Shown here piece after piece: positions 49,962 to 58,715 of a DNA stretch of 64,000 bases. Below the pieces are notes generated by a model. It did no database searches. It had not been told where the DNA came from and worked only from the letters and a program-made list of their open reading frames with translations. The stretch lies in NCBI RefSeq assembly GCF_902498915.1, contig NZ_CABVLQ010000001.1; one strand, given 5' to 3'. Positions within the stretch are counted from its first letter, which is position 1. Every line of letters starts with the position of its first letter. A program made the position numbers and the translations under genes. The stretch is from Escherichia ruysiae. Its GTDB lineage: Bacteria > Pseudomonadota > Gammaproteobacteria > Enterobacterales > Enterobacteriaceae.

Positions 49962-52634
49962 ATGAATACCCTTCCAGAACAGTACGCAAATACCGCTCTC
50001 CCCACCCTGCCCGGTCAACCGCAAAATCCATGCGTCTGGCCCCGTGACGAATTAACCGTCTCTGGGATAAAAGCCCATATTGATACCTTTCAGCGTTGGC
50101 TGGGCGATGCCTTTGATAGTGGGATCTCCGCAGAACAGTTGATTGAAGCCCGCACCGAGTTTATCGACCAACTCCTGCAACGCTTGTGGATTGAAGCCGG
50201 TTTCAGTCAGATTGCCGACCTGGCGCTGGTCGCTGTCGGTGGCTATGGTCGTGGCGAGCTGCATCCACTTTCGGACGTCGATTTACTGATCTTAAGCCGC
50301 AAGAAACTGCCGGACGACCAGGCACAAAAAGTAGGCGAGTTGTTAACGCTGCTCTGGGATGTGAAGCTGGAAGTCGGTCATAGCGTGCGGACACTTGAAG
50401 AATGCATCCTGGAAGGGTTATCGGATTTAACCGTAGCCACCAATTTAATTGAATCACGCTTGTTGATTGGCGATGTTGCGCTATTTCTCGAACTGCAAAA
50501 ACACATTTTCAGCGAAGGATTCTGGCCTTCCGACAAGTTCTACGCGGCGAAAGTTGAAGAACAGAACCAGCGCCACCAGCGTTACCACGGCACCAGCTAC
50601 AACCTTGAGCCAGACATCAAAAGCAGCCCCGGGGGCTTGCGTGATATTCACACTTTACAGTGGGTGGCCCGCCGTCATTTTGGCGCAACATCGTTGGATG
50701 AAATGGTCGGGTTTGGCTTCTTAACCTCAGCGGAGCGAGCAGAATTAAACGAGTGCCTGCATATTTTGTGGCGTATTCGCTTTGCCCTGCATCTGGTCGT
50801 CAGCCGTTACGATAACCGCCTGTTGTTTGATCGCCAGCTTAGCGTCGCCCAGCGTCTGAATTACAGTGGTGAAGGTAACGAACCGGTCGAGCGGATGATG
50901 AAGGATTACTTCCGCGTCACGCGCCGCGTCAGCGAACTCAACCAGATGCTGCTACAACTGTTTGATGAAGCCATCCTCGCCCTGCCCGCCGATGAAAAGC
51001 CGCGTCCGATTGACGATGAGTTTCAGCTACGCGGTACGCTTATCGACCTGCGTGATGAAACACTATTTATGCGCCAGCCGGAAGCCATCTTGCGTATGTT
51101 CTACACTATGGTACGCAACAGTGCGATCACCGGCATTTACTCCACCACGCTGCGCCAGTTACGTCACGCCCGCCGTCATCTGCAACAACCACTGTGCAAC
51201 ATTCCGGAAGCGCGAAAGCTATTTTTGAGCATTCTGCGTCACCCCGGCGCAATGCGTCGCGGGTTACTGCCAATGCATCGCCATAGCGTGCTGGGCGCCT
51301 ATATGCCCCAATGGTCGCATATCGTCGGGCAGATGCAGTTTGACCTGTTCCACGCTTACACAGTGGATGAACATACCATTCGCGTGATGTTGAAACTGGA
51401 GAGTTTTGCCAGTGAAGAAACGCGCCAGCGCCATCCGTTGTGTGTGGACGTCTGGCCGCGCCTGCCATCACCAGAGCTGATTTTTATCGCCGCACTGTTT
51501 CACGATATCGCCAAAGGGCGCGGCGGTGACCACTCCATACTCGGCGCACAAGACGTGGTGCATTTTGCCGAACTGCACGGCCTGAACTCGCGCGAAACGC
51601 AACTGGTCGCCTGGCTGGTTCGCCAGCACTTGCTGATGTCGGTCACCGCCCAGCGCCGCGATATTCAGGATCCGGAAGTCATCAAACAATTCGCCGAAGA
51701 AGTACAAACGGAAAATCGACTGCGTTTTCTGGTCTGTCTGACGGTAGCCGATATTTGCGCCACTAACGAAACGCTGTGGAATAGCTGGAAGCAGAGTCTG
51801 TTGCGCGAACTCTATTTTGCCACCGAAAAACAGCTACGACGCGGAATGCAAAACACGCCAGATATGCGCGAACGAGTTCGCCATCACCAGCTTCAGGCAC
51901 TGGCGCTGCTGCGTATGGACAATATCGACGAAGAGGCGCTACACCAGATCTGGTCACGCTGTCGCGCTAACTATTTTGTCCGCCATAGCCCAAATCAACT
52001 GGCCTGGCACGCTCGCCATTTATTACAACATGATTTAAGCAAGCCGCTGGTATTACTTAGCCCACAGGCTACGCGCGGCGGTACGGAGATATTTATCTGG
52101 AGTCCTGATCGGCCGTATCTGTTTGCTGCCGTGTGTGCCGAATTAGACCGCCGCAATTTAAGCGTTCATGACGCGCAAATTTTCACGACCCGCGACGGTA
52201 TGGCGATGGATACCTTCATTGTGCTGGAGCCGGATGGCAGCCCGCTATCCGCAGATCGCCATGAGGTTATTCGCTTTGGCCTGGAGCAAGTACTGACACA
52301 AAGTAGCTGGCAGCCACCGCAGCCGCGTCGTCAACCCGCCAAATTACGTCACTTTACTGTTGAAACCGAAGTGACGTTTTTGCCGACCCATACCGACCGA
52401 AAATCATTCCTCGAACTGATCGCCCTCGACCAACCAGGACTGCTGGCACGGGTGGGGAAAATTTTTGCCGATCTGGGAATTTCGCTTCATGGCGCCCGAA
52501 TTACAACCATTGGTGAGCGAGTAGAAGATTTATTCATAATCGCCACCGCCGACCGACGTGCGCTTAATAATGAGTTGCAGCAGGAAGTGCATCAGCGGTT
52601 GACAGAGGCCCTCAATCCAAACGATAAAGGGTGA
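49962..52634 (+). CDS. glnD: Bifunctional PII uridylyltransferase / uridylyl-removing enzyme
   Basis: The 890-residue sensor of glutamine uridylylates PII when glutamine is low and removes UMP when it is high. The nucleotidyltransferase site is GGYGRGELHPLSDVDLL, with G93 and aspartates 105 and 107. A central HD domain (FIAALFHDIAKGRGGDHS, near 510) removes UMP. Two ACT domains lie at the end (near 710 and 820, LDRRNLSVHDAQI and DQPGLLARVGKIFADLG). Full length; dapD lies about 30 bases downstream on the same strand. Confidence 0.98.
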   Translation: MNTLPEQYANTALPTLPGQPQNPCVWPRDELTVSGIKAHIDTFQRWLGDAFDSGISAEQLIEARTEFIDQLLQRLWIEAGFSQIADLALVAVGGYGRGELHPLSDVDLLILSRKKLPDDQAQKVGELLTLLWDVKLEVGHSVRTLEECILEGLSDLTVATNLIESRLLIGDVALFLELQKHIFSEGFWPSDKFYAAKVEEQNQRHQRYHGTSYNLEPDIKSSPGGLRDIHTLQWVARRHFGATSLDEMVGFGFLTSAERAELNECLHILWRIRFALHLVVSRYDNRLLFDRQLSVAQRLNYSGEGNEPVERMMKDYFRVTRRVSELNQMLLQLFDEAILALPADEKPRPIDDEFQLRGTLIDLRDETLFMRQPEAILRMFYTMVRNSAITGIYSTTLRQLRHARRHLQQPLCNIPEARKLFLSILRHPGAMRRGLLPMHRHSVLGAYMPQWSHIVGQMQFDLFHAYTVDEHTIRVMLKLESFASEETRQRHPLCVDVWPRLPSPELIFIAALFHDIAKGRGGDHSILGAQDVVHFAELHGLNSRETQLVAWLVRQHLLMSVTAQRRDIQDPEVIKQFAEEVQTENRLRFLVCLTVADICATNETLWNSWKQSLLRELYFATEKQLRRGMQNTPDMRERVRHHQLQALALLRMDNIDEEALHQIWSRCRANYFVRHSPNQLAWHARHLLQHDLSKPLVLLSPQATRGGTEIFIWSPDRPYLFAAVCAELDRRNLSVHDAQIFTTRDGMAMDTFIVLEPDGSPLSADRHEVIRFGLEQVLTQSSWQPPQPRRQPAKLRHFTVETEVTFLPTHTDRKSFLELIALDQPGLLARVGKIFADLGISLHGARITTIGERVEDLFIIATADRRALNNELQQEVHQRLTEALNPNDKG

Positions 52635-52664
52635 TGTGTTTACTGATATGAAAAGAGTTTAACA

Positions 52665-53489
52665 ATGCAGCAGTTACAGAACATTATTGAAACCGCTTTT
52701 GAACGCCGTGCCGAAATCACGCCAGCCAATGCAGACACTGTTACCCGCGAAGCGGTAAATCAGGTGATCTCGCTGCTGGACTCCGGCGCGCTGCGTGTTG
52801 CGGAAAAAATTGACGGTCAGTGGGTGACGCATCAGTGGTTGAAAAAAGCGGTGCTGCTCTCTTTCCGTATTAATGATAATCAGGTGATCGAAGGGGCAGA
52901 AAGCCGCTACTTCGATAAAGTGCCGATGAAATTCGCCAACTACGACGAAGCACGTTTCCAGAAAGAAGGCTTCCGTGTTGTACCACCAGCGGCGGTACGT
53001 CAGGGTGCGTTTATTGCCCGTAACACCGTGCTGATGCCGTCTTACGTCAACATCGGCGCATATGTTGATGAAGGCACCATGGTTGATACCTGGGCGACCG
53101 TCGGTTCCTGTGCGCAGATTGGTAAAAACGTGCACCTGTCTGGCGGTGTAGGCATTGGCGGCGTGCTGGAGCCGCTGCAGGCTAACCCGACCATCATTGA
53201 AGACAACTGCTTCATCGGCGCGCGCTCTGAAGTGGTTGAAGGGGTGATTGTCGAAGAAGGTTCCGTTATTTCCATGGGCGTATACATCGGTCAGAGCACC
53301 CGTATTTACGACCGTGAAACCGGCGAAATCCACTACGGTCGCGTTCCGGCAGGCTCTGTGGTTGTTTCTGGCAACCTGCCGTCGAAAGATGGCAAATACA
53401 GCCTTTATTGTGCCGTTATCGTTAAGAAAGTTGACGCGAAAACTCGCGGTAAAGTCGGTATCAACGAACTGCTGCGTACCATCGACTAA
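52665..53489 (+). CDS. dapD: Tetrahydrodipicolinate N-succinyltransferase
   Basis: This 274-residue trimer acts in the succinylase route to meso-diaminopimelate and lysine. An N-terminal helical domain is followed by a hexapeptide left-handed beta-helix (about 105-230: NIGAYVDEGTMVDTWATVG, then GGVLEPLQA). In K-12 the gene after it is yaeI; here it is followed directly by a terminator and yaeH. Confidence 0.97.
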   Translation: MQQLQNIIETAFERRAEITPANADTVTREAVNQVISLLDSGALRVAEKIDGQWVTHQWLKKAVLLSFRINDNQVIEGAESRYFDKVPMKFANYDEARFQKEGFRVVPPAAVRQGAFIARNTVLMPSYVNIGAYVDEGTMVDTWATVGSCAQIGKNVHLSGGVGIGGVLEPLQANPTIIEDNCFIGARSEVVEGVIVEEGSVISMGVYIGQSTRIYDRETGEIHYGRVPAGSVVVSGNLPSKDGKYSLYCAVIVKKVDAKTRGKVGINELLRTID

Positions 53490-53499
53490 AAGTATGCAA

Positions 53500-53522
53500 A
53501 CGGGCAGCACGATGCTGCCCGT
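53500..53522 (+). terminator. Hairpin after dapD
   Basis: The ten-base stem ACGGGCAGCA/TGCTGCCCGT with loop CGA lies 10 bases past dapD. The following T run is weak (GTGCTTTC). Confidence 0.65.
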
Positions 53523-53799
53523 GTGCTTTCTGACTCAGATTAATTCGCCCTACTCATTCTTGTCCCTTCTTTTAAATACTTTTTCATCTTTTTTGGACTG
53601 TCATGTAATTCGCAAAACGAAGATAAATGTGCTAATCCATCCTCTGGAATATCGCCAGAATAAAGCAGGTAATTTTTTAAATTTTACGCCATGATAGAAG
53701 TCTGGAAGAAAAAGGCTTTCTGCGATCACAGTCGAGCCGGGCGGGCCAGGCCAAATGCTAAGATAAGCACAATTTACTGACTCATTTTGAGGTAACGCT
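53523..53799. other. AT-rich gap between dapD and yaeH with no gene
   Basis: K-12 has yaeI, a predicted phosphodiesterase, in this place. No open frame or recognisable remnant of it is seen. The DNA is AT-rich for the first 180 bases, with a GC-rich GCCGGGCGGGCC patch near 53735. A TGAGGTAA ribosome site for yaeH is at its end. Confidence 0.6.
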
Positions 53800-54186
53800 A
53801 TGTACGACAATCTGAAAAGTCTGGGTATTACCAATCCTGAAGAAATTGATCGTTACAGCCTCCGGCAGGAAGCCAACAACGATATTCTGAAAATCTATTT
53901 TCAGAAAGACAAAGGTGAGTTTTTCGCCAAGAGCGTGAAGTTTAAATATCCGCGTCAGCGCAAAACGGTGGTCGCCGATGGTGTGGGTCAGGGTTATAAA
54001 GAAGTGCAGGAAATCAGCCCAAATCTTCGTTATATCATTGATGAGCTTGATCAAATCTGCCAGCGTGACCGTAGCGAAGTTGATCTTAAGCGTAAGATCC
54101 TCGATGACTTGCGTCACCTGGAGTCAGTGGTAACCAATAAGATCAGTGAGATTGAAGCGGATCTGGAAAAGCTGACACGCAAATAA
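53800..54186 (+). CDS. yaeH: YaeH, DUF3461 family protein
   Basis: The 128-residue protein starts MYDNLKSLGITNPEEIDRYSLRQEANNDILKIYF, as in the DUF3461 (UPF0325) family. A coiled-coil C-terminal half follows (RSEVDLKRKILDDLRHLESV). Function unknown. A good TGAGGTAA ribosome site precedes the ATG. It is convergent with cdaR, with a terminator between. Confidence 0.92.
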   Translation: MYDNLKSLGITNPEEIDRYSLRQEANNDILKIYFQKDKGEFFAKSVKFKYPRQRKTVVADGVGQGYKEVQEISPNLRYIIDELDQICQRDRSEVDLKRKILDDLRHLESVVTNKISEIEADLEKLTRK

Positions 54187-54208
54187 TAGTAACTGATGTC
54201 ATTCTGCG

Positions 54209-54240
54209 AGCCGGGTAAAGTATCACCCGGCTTTAATTTT
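54209..54240 (+). terminator. Terminator after yaeH
   Basis: The stem AGCCGGGT/ACCCGGCT is followed by TTAATTTT, 23 bases past yaeH and just before the convergent cdaR stop. Confidence 0.8.
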
Positions 54241-54249
54241 GTTATGAAC

Positions 54250-55365
54250 CTACCGCTCTTCATCCAGTTGCAGCGCCACATACAGCAGCAACCTGTCATC
54301 AAAATTGCCCAAATCCAGGCCGGTCAGTTCTGATATACGATTAAGTCGATACTCCAGCGTATTTCGATGGATAAACAGCGCCTTTGACGTTGCCAGCGGT
54401 TGCACATTGTGGCGAAACCACGCCGCCAGTGTTCGCCGCAGCAATCCGTTATTGTCCATCGCTTTCAATCGCGCCAGCGGTCGCGCCAGTTCGTTGGCTT
54501 GCCAGTCGCCGCGCAAACTATCCAGTAAAACTGGTAGCATCAGATCCTGATAAAAATAGCAGCGATTTTCGGGCATTCGCTGTTTACCGACTACCATCGT
54601 TGTTTTCGCCGTGCGGTAAGAGCGGGCAATACTGCCAGGTCCAGTAAAATAATTACCCAGCGAAACGCGAAACCGCAGCTGACCGTACTCTTTCATACGA
54701 GTAATGAGCTGCTCAACTCGCTTACAATGATCTTCTGCATCCCAGCGCCCAAACGGATTCAACGCCGGTTTCAACACCACCATTTCGGTCAGCGAGACAA
54801 TCGCCACCAGATTATTACGCTCCGGCGTAATCAGCGCGTTTTGCAATTGCTGTAACTCTGCCATTGCGCTGTCCACGCCAAGCTGACCGCTGTCGACCTC
54901 GACAATAGCCACCACTCGCGGTTGATTGAGATCTATCCCTAACCGTTGCGCCCATTCAGTGAGTGCGGGTGTATTCTCCTCGGCCTGAATCAGGTTCATC
55001 ACCAGTTCTTCCCGCAAACGGCTATCCTGCGCCAACAGGTGCATCAACCGCGACTGTTCCAGCATCATTTCAGCCGTCATGCAGACCAGTTCGCCATATT
55101 TGCGCAGATTCTCTGGTTCACCAGTCAGGCCAATTACGCCGACAATCTCACCTTCCAGCCGTAACGGTAGATTAATCCCTTGCCGCACACCGTGCAGATG
55201 ACGTGCTACCGCGTCATCGATATCGACAACTCGCCCCTGCGAGAGTACCAGCAATGCACCTTCGTGCAATTCACCAATACGTTCACGATCGCCGCTGCCG
55301 ATAATGCGCCCGCGAGCATCCATTACATTGATATTGGTATCGATAATGCGCATGGTGCGCGCCAC
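54250..55365 (-). CDS. cdaR: Sugar diacid regulator CdaR, N-terminally shortened frame
   Basis: CdaR (SdaR) activates genes for D-glucarate, D-galactarate and D-glycerate use. This frame (371 residues from GTG 55365) has the sugar diacid recognition domain (TNINVMDARGRIIGSGDRERIGE), a GGDEF-like middle, and a C-terminal PucR-type helix-turn-helix (ALFIHRNTLEYRLNRI). The usual E. coli protein starts 14 codons further up, at ATG 55407, but that frame is broken by an amber codon at 55372-55374. A translation restart at GTG 55365, with AGGA four bases before it, or at ATG 55353, is possible but unproven. Either would lose part of the first helix of the sensing domain. Confidence 0.85.
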   Translation of the reverse strand: MARTMRIIDTNINVMDARGRIIGSGDRERIGELHEGALLVLSQGRVVDIDDAVARHLHGVRQGINLPLRLEGEIVGVIGLTGEPENLRKYGELVCMTAEMMLEQSRLMHLLAQDSRLREELVMNLIQAEENTPALTEWAQRLGIDLNQPRVVAIVEVDSGQLGVDSAMAELQQLQNALITPERNNLVAIVSLTEMVVLKPALNPFGRWDAEDHCKRVEQLITRMKEYGQLRFRVSLGNYFTGPGSIARSYRTAKTTMVVGKQRMPENRCYFYQDLMLPVLLDSLRGDWQANELARPLARLKAMDNNGLLRRTLAAWFRHNVQPLATSKALFIHRNTLEYRLNRISELTGLDLGNFDDRLLLYVALQLDEER

Positions 55366-55407
55366 GATATCCTACGCCATTTTGGTATCAAGATGCCAGC
55401 CAGCCAT
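55366..55407 (-). other. cdaR: Original cdaR start with in-frame TAG at codon 12
   Basis: Reading from ATG 55407 gives MAGWHLDTKMA, then TAG, then DIVARTMRIID, the known CdaR N-terminus with Gln12 (CAG) changed to TAG. A single C to T change explains it. The rest of the gene is undamaged. Confidence 0.85.
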
Positions 55408-55527
55408 AAGCCCTCCATTGTGCACGGCTTAGCATAAGGAAGTACGGAACGCACGGCATTGTGCAAATGCCCAAAGGAACGAAGATATATATGGAGTTGT
55501 GGGGAAGTTCACAGATTGCATGAAGAC

Positions 55528-55550
55528 CCCCTTCCCTGAACGGGAAGGGG
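55528..55550 (-). terminator. Hairpin downstream of degP
   Basis: CCCCTTCCC pairs with GGGAAGGGG around a five-base loop, about 10 bases past the degP stop. No T run follows on the minus strand. Confidence 0.55.
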
Positions 55551-55560
55551 TTGAGGAAGA

Positions 55561-56985
55561 TTACTGCATTAACAGGTAGATGGTGCTGTCGCCGCGCTGA
55601 ATGTTCAGTGCCAGCACGGATGGTTTGCTGTCGAGAACTTTACGCAGTTCAGCGATGTTTTTCACTGCCTGCTGGTTCGCGCCAATAATCACATCACCTT
55701 TTTTCAGGCCAATCTGTGCAGCCGGAGTGCCCGTTTTCACGTTGTTCACGACGACGCCCTGATCTTTGCCTTTGTTGCTCATCTCAGCGCCTTCAATGCC
55801 GTTGAAGATGGAGCTGGAGTCAACCTGATTCTGGCTGCTCTGCTGCAGTTCCAGGTTCACGTTAACCTGCTTACCGTCGCGCAGTAAGCCCAGAGTCAGT
55901 TTGCTGCCCACCGGCATGGTGCCTACCTGGGCACGCAGCGCGGCAAAGCTGCTGATTGGCTTACCGTTCAGTGAGGTGATCACATCACCCGCTTTAATAC
56001 CTGCTTTCGCGGCAGAAGAATTCGGCAGAACCTGACTTACAAATGCACCGCGCTGGGCGTCAACTTTCATCGCTTTCGCCAGTTCGGAGTTCAGTTCGGT
56101 TCCCATAATACCCAGCTCGCCGCGTTTCACCTGCCCGTATTCCACCATCTGCGAAGTCAGGTTTTTCACCATGTTGCTCGGGATAGCAAAACCGATGCCG
56201 ATGTTGCCGCCGTCCGGTGCGAGGATTGCGGTGTTGATACCAATCAGTTCGCCGTTCAGGTTAACCAGCGCACCACCGGAGTTACCACGGTTGATTGCCG
56301 CATCGGTCTGGATGAAGTTTTCGTAGTTTTCGGCATTCAGGCCGCTACGCCCCAACGCAGAGACGATACCGGAAGTTACCGTCTCGCCCAGACCAAACGG
56401 GTTACCGATAGCGACGGTGTAATCACCCACGCGCAGCGCGTCGGAATCCGCCATCTTAATTGCAGTCAGGTTTTTCGGGTTCTGGATCTGGATCAGCGCG
56501 ATATCAGAGCGCGGATCTTTGCCAACCATCTTCGCGTCGAACTTACGGCCATCGCTCAGTTGGACTTTAATTACCGTCGCATTATCAACAACGTGGTTGT
56601 TGGTGACGACATAGCCTTTATCGGCATCAATAATAACGCCGGAACCCAGCGCCATGAATTTTTGTTGCTGGCCGCCGCCATTGCCGCCCTGGCCCCCCTG
56701 GCAGAACGGAGAGCTCTGGAACGGAGAACCGTCCTGGCAGAACGGAGAATCATCGCCGAAGAACTGCTGGAAATTACGCGGCATACGCGGCGTATTGACG
56801 GTTGTGCTACCTTCTACGTTAATACTGACCACCGAAGGCATCACCTTTTCGAGCATCGGTGCAAGGCTTGGCATCTGCTGTGCTGTCGTTGCTGAAGATG
56901 TCTCAGCCGCCGTCGCAGAGAGCGGAGATAACGCCAAACCTAAACTCAGAGCCAATGCACTCAGTGCTAATGTGGTTTTTTTCAT
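55561..56985 (-). CDS. degP: Periplasmic serine protease and chaperone DegP (HtrA)
   Basis: The 474-residue protein degrades misfolded periplasmic and outer membrane proteins. The signal peptide is cut near residue 26 (SATA/AETS). The trypsin-like domain shows NNHVVDN, DIALIQI and GNSGGALVN for the His-Asp-Ser triad. A Q-rich LA loop with cysteines (CQDGSPFQSSPFC) is present. Two PDZ domains follow (about 280-370 and 390-470). A sigma-E promoter and a CpxR box lie upstream. Confidence 0.98.
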   Translation of the reverse strand: MKKTTLALSALALSLGLALSPLSATAAETSSATTAQQMPSLAPMLEKVMPSVVSINVEGSTTVNTPRMPRNFQQFFGDDSPFCQDGSPFQSSPFCQGGQGGNGGGQQQKFMALGSGVIIDADKGYVVTNNHVVDNATVIKVQLSDGRKFDAKMVGKDPRSDIALIQIQNPKNLTAIKMADSDALRVGDYTVAIGNPFGLGETVTSGIVSALGRSGLNAENYENFIQTDAAINRGNSGGALVNLNGELIGINTAILAPDGGNIGIGFAIPSNMVKNLTSQMVEYGQVKRGELGIMGTELNSELAKAMKVDAQRGAFVSQVLPNSSAAKAGIKAGDVITSLNGKPISSFAALRAQVGTMPVGSKLTLGLLRDGKQVNVNLELQQSSQNQVDSSSIFNGIEGAEMSNKGKDQGVVVNNVKTGTPAAQIGLKKGDVIIGANQQAVKNIAELRKVLDSKPSVLALNIQRGDSTIYLLMQ

Positions 56986-57030
56986 GTATTTCAGTCTCGA
57001 TTAACAGATAACGCAAAATTGCTGTGTTCT

Positions 57031-57058
57031 TCAGATTCGTTTTATAGCGCGAAGTTCC
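57031..57058 (-). promoter_or_regulatory. Sigma-E promoter of degP
   Basis: On the minus strand, -35 GGAACTT (57052-57058) and -10 TCTGA (57031-57035) are 16 bases apart, the sigma-E pattern. It lies about 46 bases upstream of the degP start codon. Confidence 0.82.
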
Positions 57059-57086
57059 GAACTAAAGTTTCTGCAAAAAGTAAAAA

Positions 57087-57104
57087 TTTATTGTCCGTCT
57101 TTAC
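57087..57104 (-). promoter_or_regulatory. CpxR box upstream of degP
   Basis: On the minus strand GTAAA, then eight bases, then ATAAA approximates the GTAAA-N5-GTAAA CpxR site. It sits just upstream of the sigma-E promoter, as known for degP. NlpE, which feeds Cpx, is also in this window. Confidence 0.7.
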
Positions 57105-57114
57105 AAAAGCCTGG

Positions 57115-58632
57115 TTATTGTTCTACCGCCATCAGCCGCCGATATTCATCCCACGCATAAAGGTCCGTCATGCCGCTGATATAATCCTGTAACAGCCGAC
57201 AACGATAATAATATTCCCATAACGGGAACTCAGGAGAATCTGACGGTAATTTACTGACAGCCTCGACATAGGCCAGCCGATGGCGCGTTGAGAGCTTGTG
57301 GAATAAGCGTGATTCAATGGGGAAACGTTTTACTCGCTCTTTTTCTACCAGTTCAGTAAAGTCTGATAATGACATGCTTAATAAAGGACGATAAATCTCT
57401 AATAACCCGCTAATCACCCGATACCCCTGCAACTCAAGCTGCTCGACATCTGGATGGCTAAACACATGTTTTACGGCGACATTTTTATATAATTTTAAAA
57501 GTTCACTACATTCACTGGCATCTTCTAACAGGGCATGATTAAACGTTCCGGCAAAAATCGTCGGCAAATTATCAATAAATCGTTGTGCCGCATAGGGCAC
57601 CAGCTTATTGAGGGTGTTCACCCGTAAATACATAAAAAACTGATCTTCCGTACTGCGGCTTAAACTATTTGAGCGCGATTTTTCCCAGGCATTTTCTACC
57701 ACTTGTGCAAACAGAGAACCTTTCTCATGCTGACCCCACGCATCATGCAAATGATGATAAAGCTGCTCAACGGTAAATATTCTTTTCTCTACCGCATCTT
57801 CAAGATCAGCCACACAATAAGAGATATCGTCAGCTGCTTCCATAATCCACGTTAATGGAAAACGACTGTAAAGCGCCAAATTAAGTTCTTTACGCAAACG
57901 GGCAATATAGGCTTCTTCAGAAAGATAATAGCCCGTTTTTTTCATTAAATAGTGGTGAGTCTCAGGCGTTTCACCACGCCACCACGCCGGACGAGTATAT
58001 TTTAAAATACCGCCAACCTGCACCCAGGTGAGATTCATCCGCATCAATGTATGCACCAGACGAATACCTTGTGCATTACCTTCAAAATGACATAAGTCCT
58101 GACGAATTTTGCGCCGCAGCTCGTTGAGTTGTTCCTCTCCTTCCCGCAATCGCAACGCTGTCACGCTACAGCGATCGTCGGTCAGCGGCTGACTTTCGGC
58201 ATCCGCTGGGTACAAACGCTGGCGAAACCAGTCATTTATAGCCGCTTCGCCAAAATGACCAAACGGTGGATTACCGATATCGTGCATCAGGCATGACATC
58301 TCGACAATGCTTTCAAACGGCCCGGTCAGTTCATCCAGGCCGTATGCTTCCAGCAATTTAAGCTCTTTCAGACGGCTTAAAATTTCTTTGGCGATGTAGC
58401 GCCCCACCTGCTGGACTTCCATCGAGTGGGTAAGACGCGTGCGCACGGCGGCATTGCGCTCCAGTGGAAAAACCTGGGTCTTTTGTTGCAGACGACGAAT
58501 CGCCGGAGAGTTAATAATACGCCCGCGATCGCTTTCAAAGATCCGCAAGATCTCATGTTCGGTTTTAACGCCCTGCGGTGAACGATAACGACGATGCCAG
58601 TTTATTTTGTTTCGGAAATCAATCTGTGCCAT
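57115..58632 (-). CDS. dgt: Deoxyguanosinetriphosphate triphosphohydrolase
   Basis: The 505-residue HD-domain hexamer cuts dGTP to deoxyguanosine and triphosphate. The HD motif is SCLMHDIGNPPFGHFGE, with the AIRRLQQKTQVFPLE substrate segment before it and the EAADDISYCVADLEDA segment after it. Length equals the E. coli protein. It is divergent from mtn; degP lies downstream on the same strand. Confidence 0.97.
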   Translation of the reverse strand: MAQIDFRNKINWHRRYRSPQGVKTEHEILRIFESDRGRIINSPAIRRLQQKTQVFPLERNAAVRTRLTHSMEVQQVGRYIAKEILSRLKELKLLEAYGLDELTGPFESIVEMSCLMHDIGNPPFGHFGEAAINDWFRQRLYPADAESQPLTDDRCSVTALRLREGEEQLNELRRKIRQDLCHFEGNAQGIRLVHTLMRMNLTWVQVGGILKYTRPAWWRGETPETHHYLMKKTGYYLSEEAYIARLRKELNLALYSRFPLTWIMEAADDISYCVADLEDAVEKRIFTVEQLYHHLHDAWGQHEKGSLFAQVVENAWEKSRSNSLSRSTEDQFFMYLRVNTLNKLVPYAAQRFIDNLPTIFAGTFNHALLEDASECSELLKLYKNVAVKHVFSHPDVEQLELQGYRVISGLLEIYRPLLSMSLSDFTELVEKERVKRFPIESRLFHKLSTRHRLAYVEAVSKLPSDSPEFPLWEYYYRCRLLQDYISGMTDLYAWDEYRRLMAVEQ

Positions 58633-58715
58633 GTCCTCTCCCGCGTGAGAAATACGCTTCCTCTTAAGCGCATGATAAACTATGCCCTCAAATCAGGCTT
58701 ATCGCGAGTAAATCT

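Noticed and set aside
54250..55365. cdaR as a fully dead pseudogene
   Set aside because: Everything after codon 12 is intact and a restart codon with an AGGA site lies nine bases past the amber codon, so loss of function is not certain.
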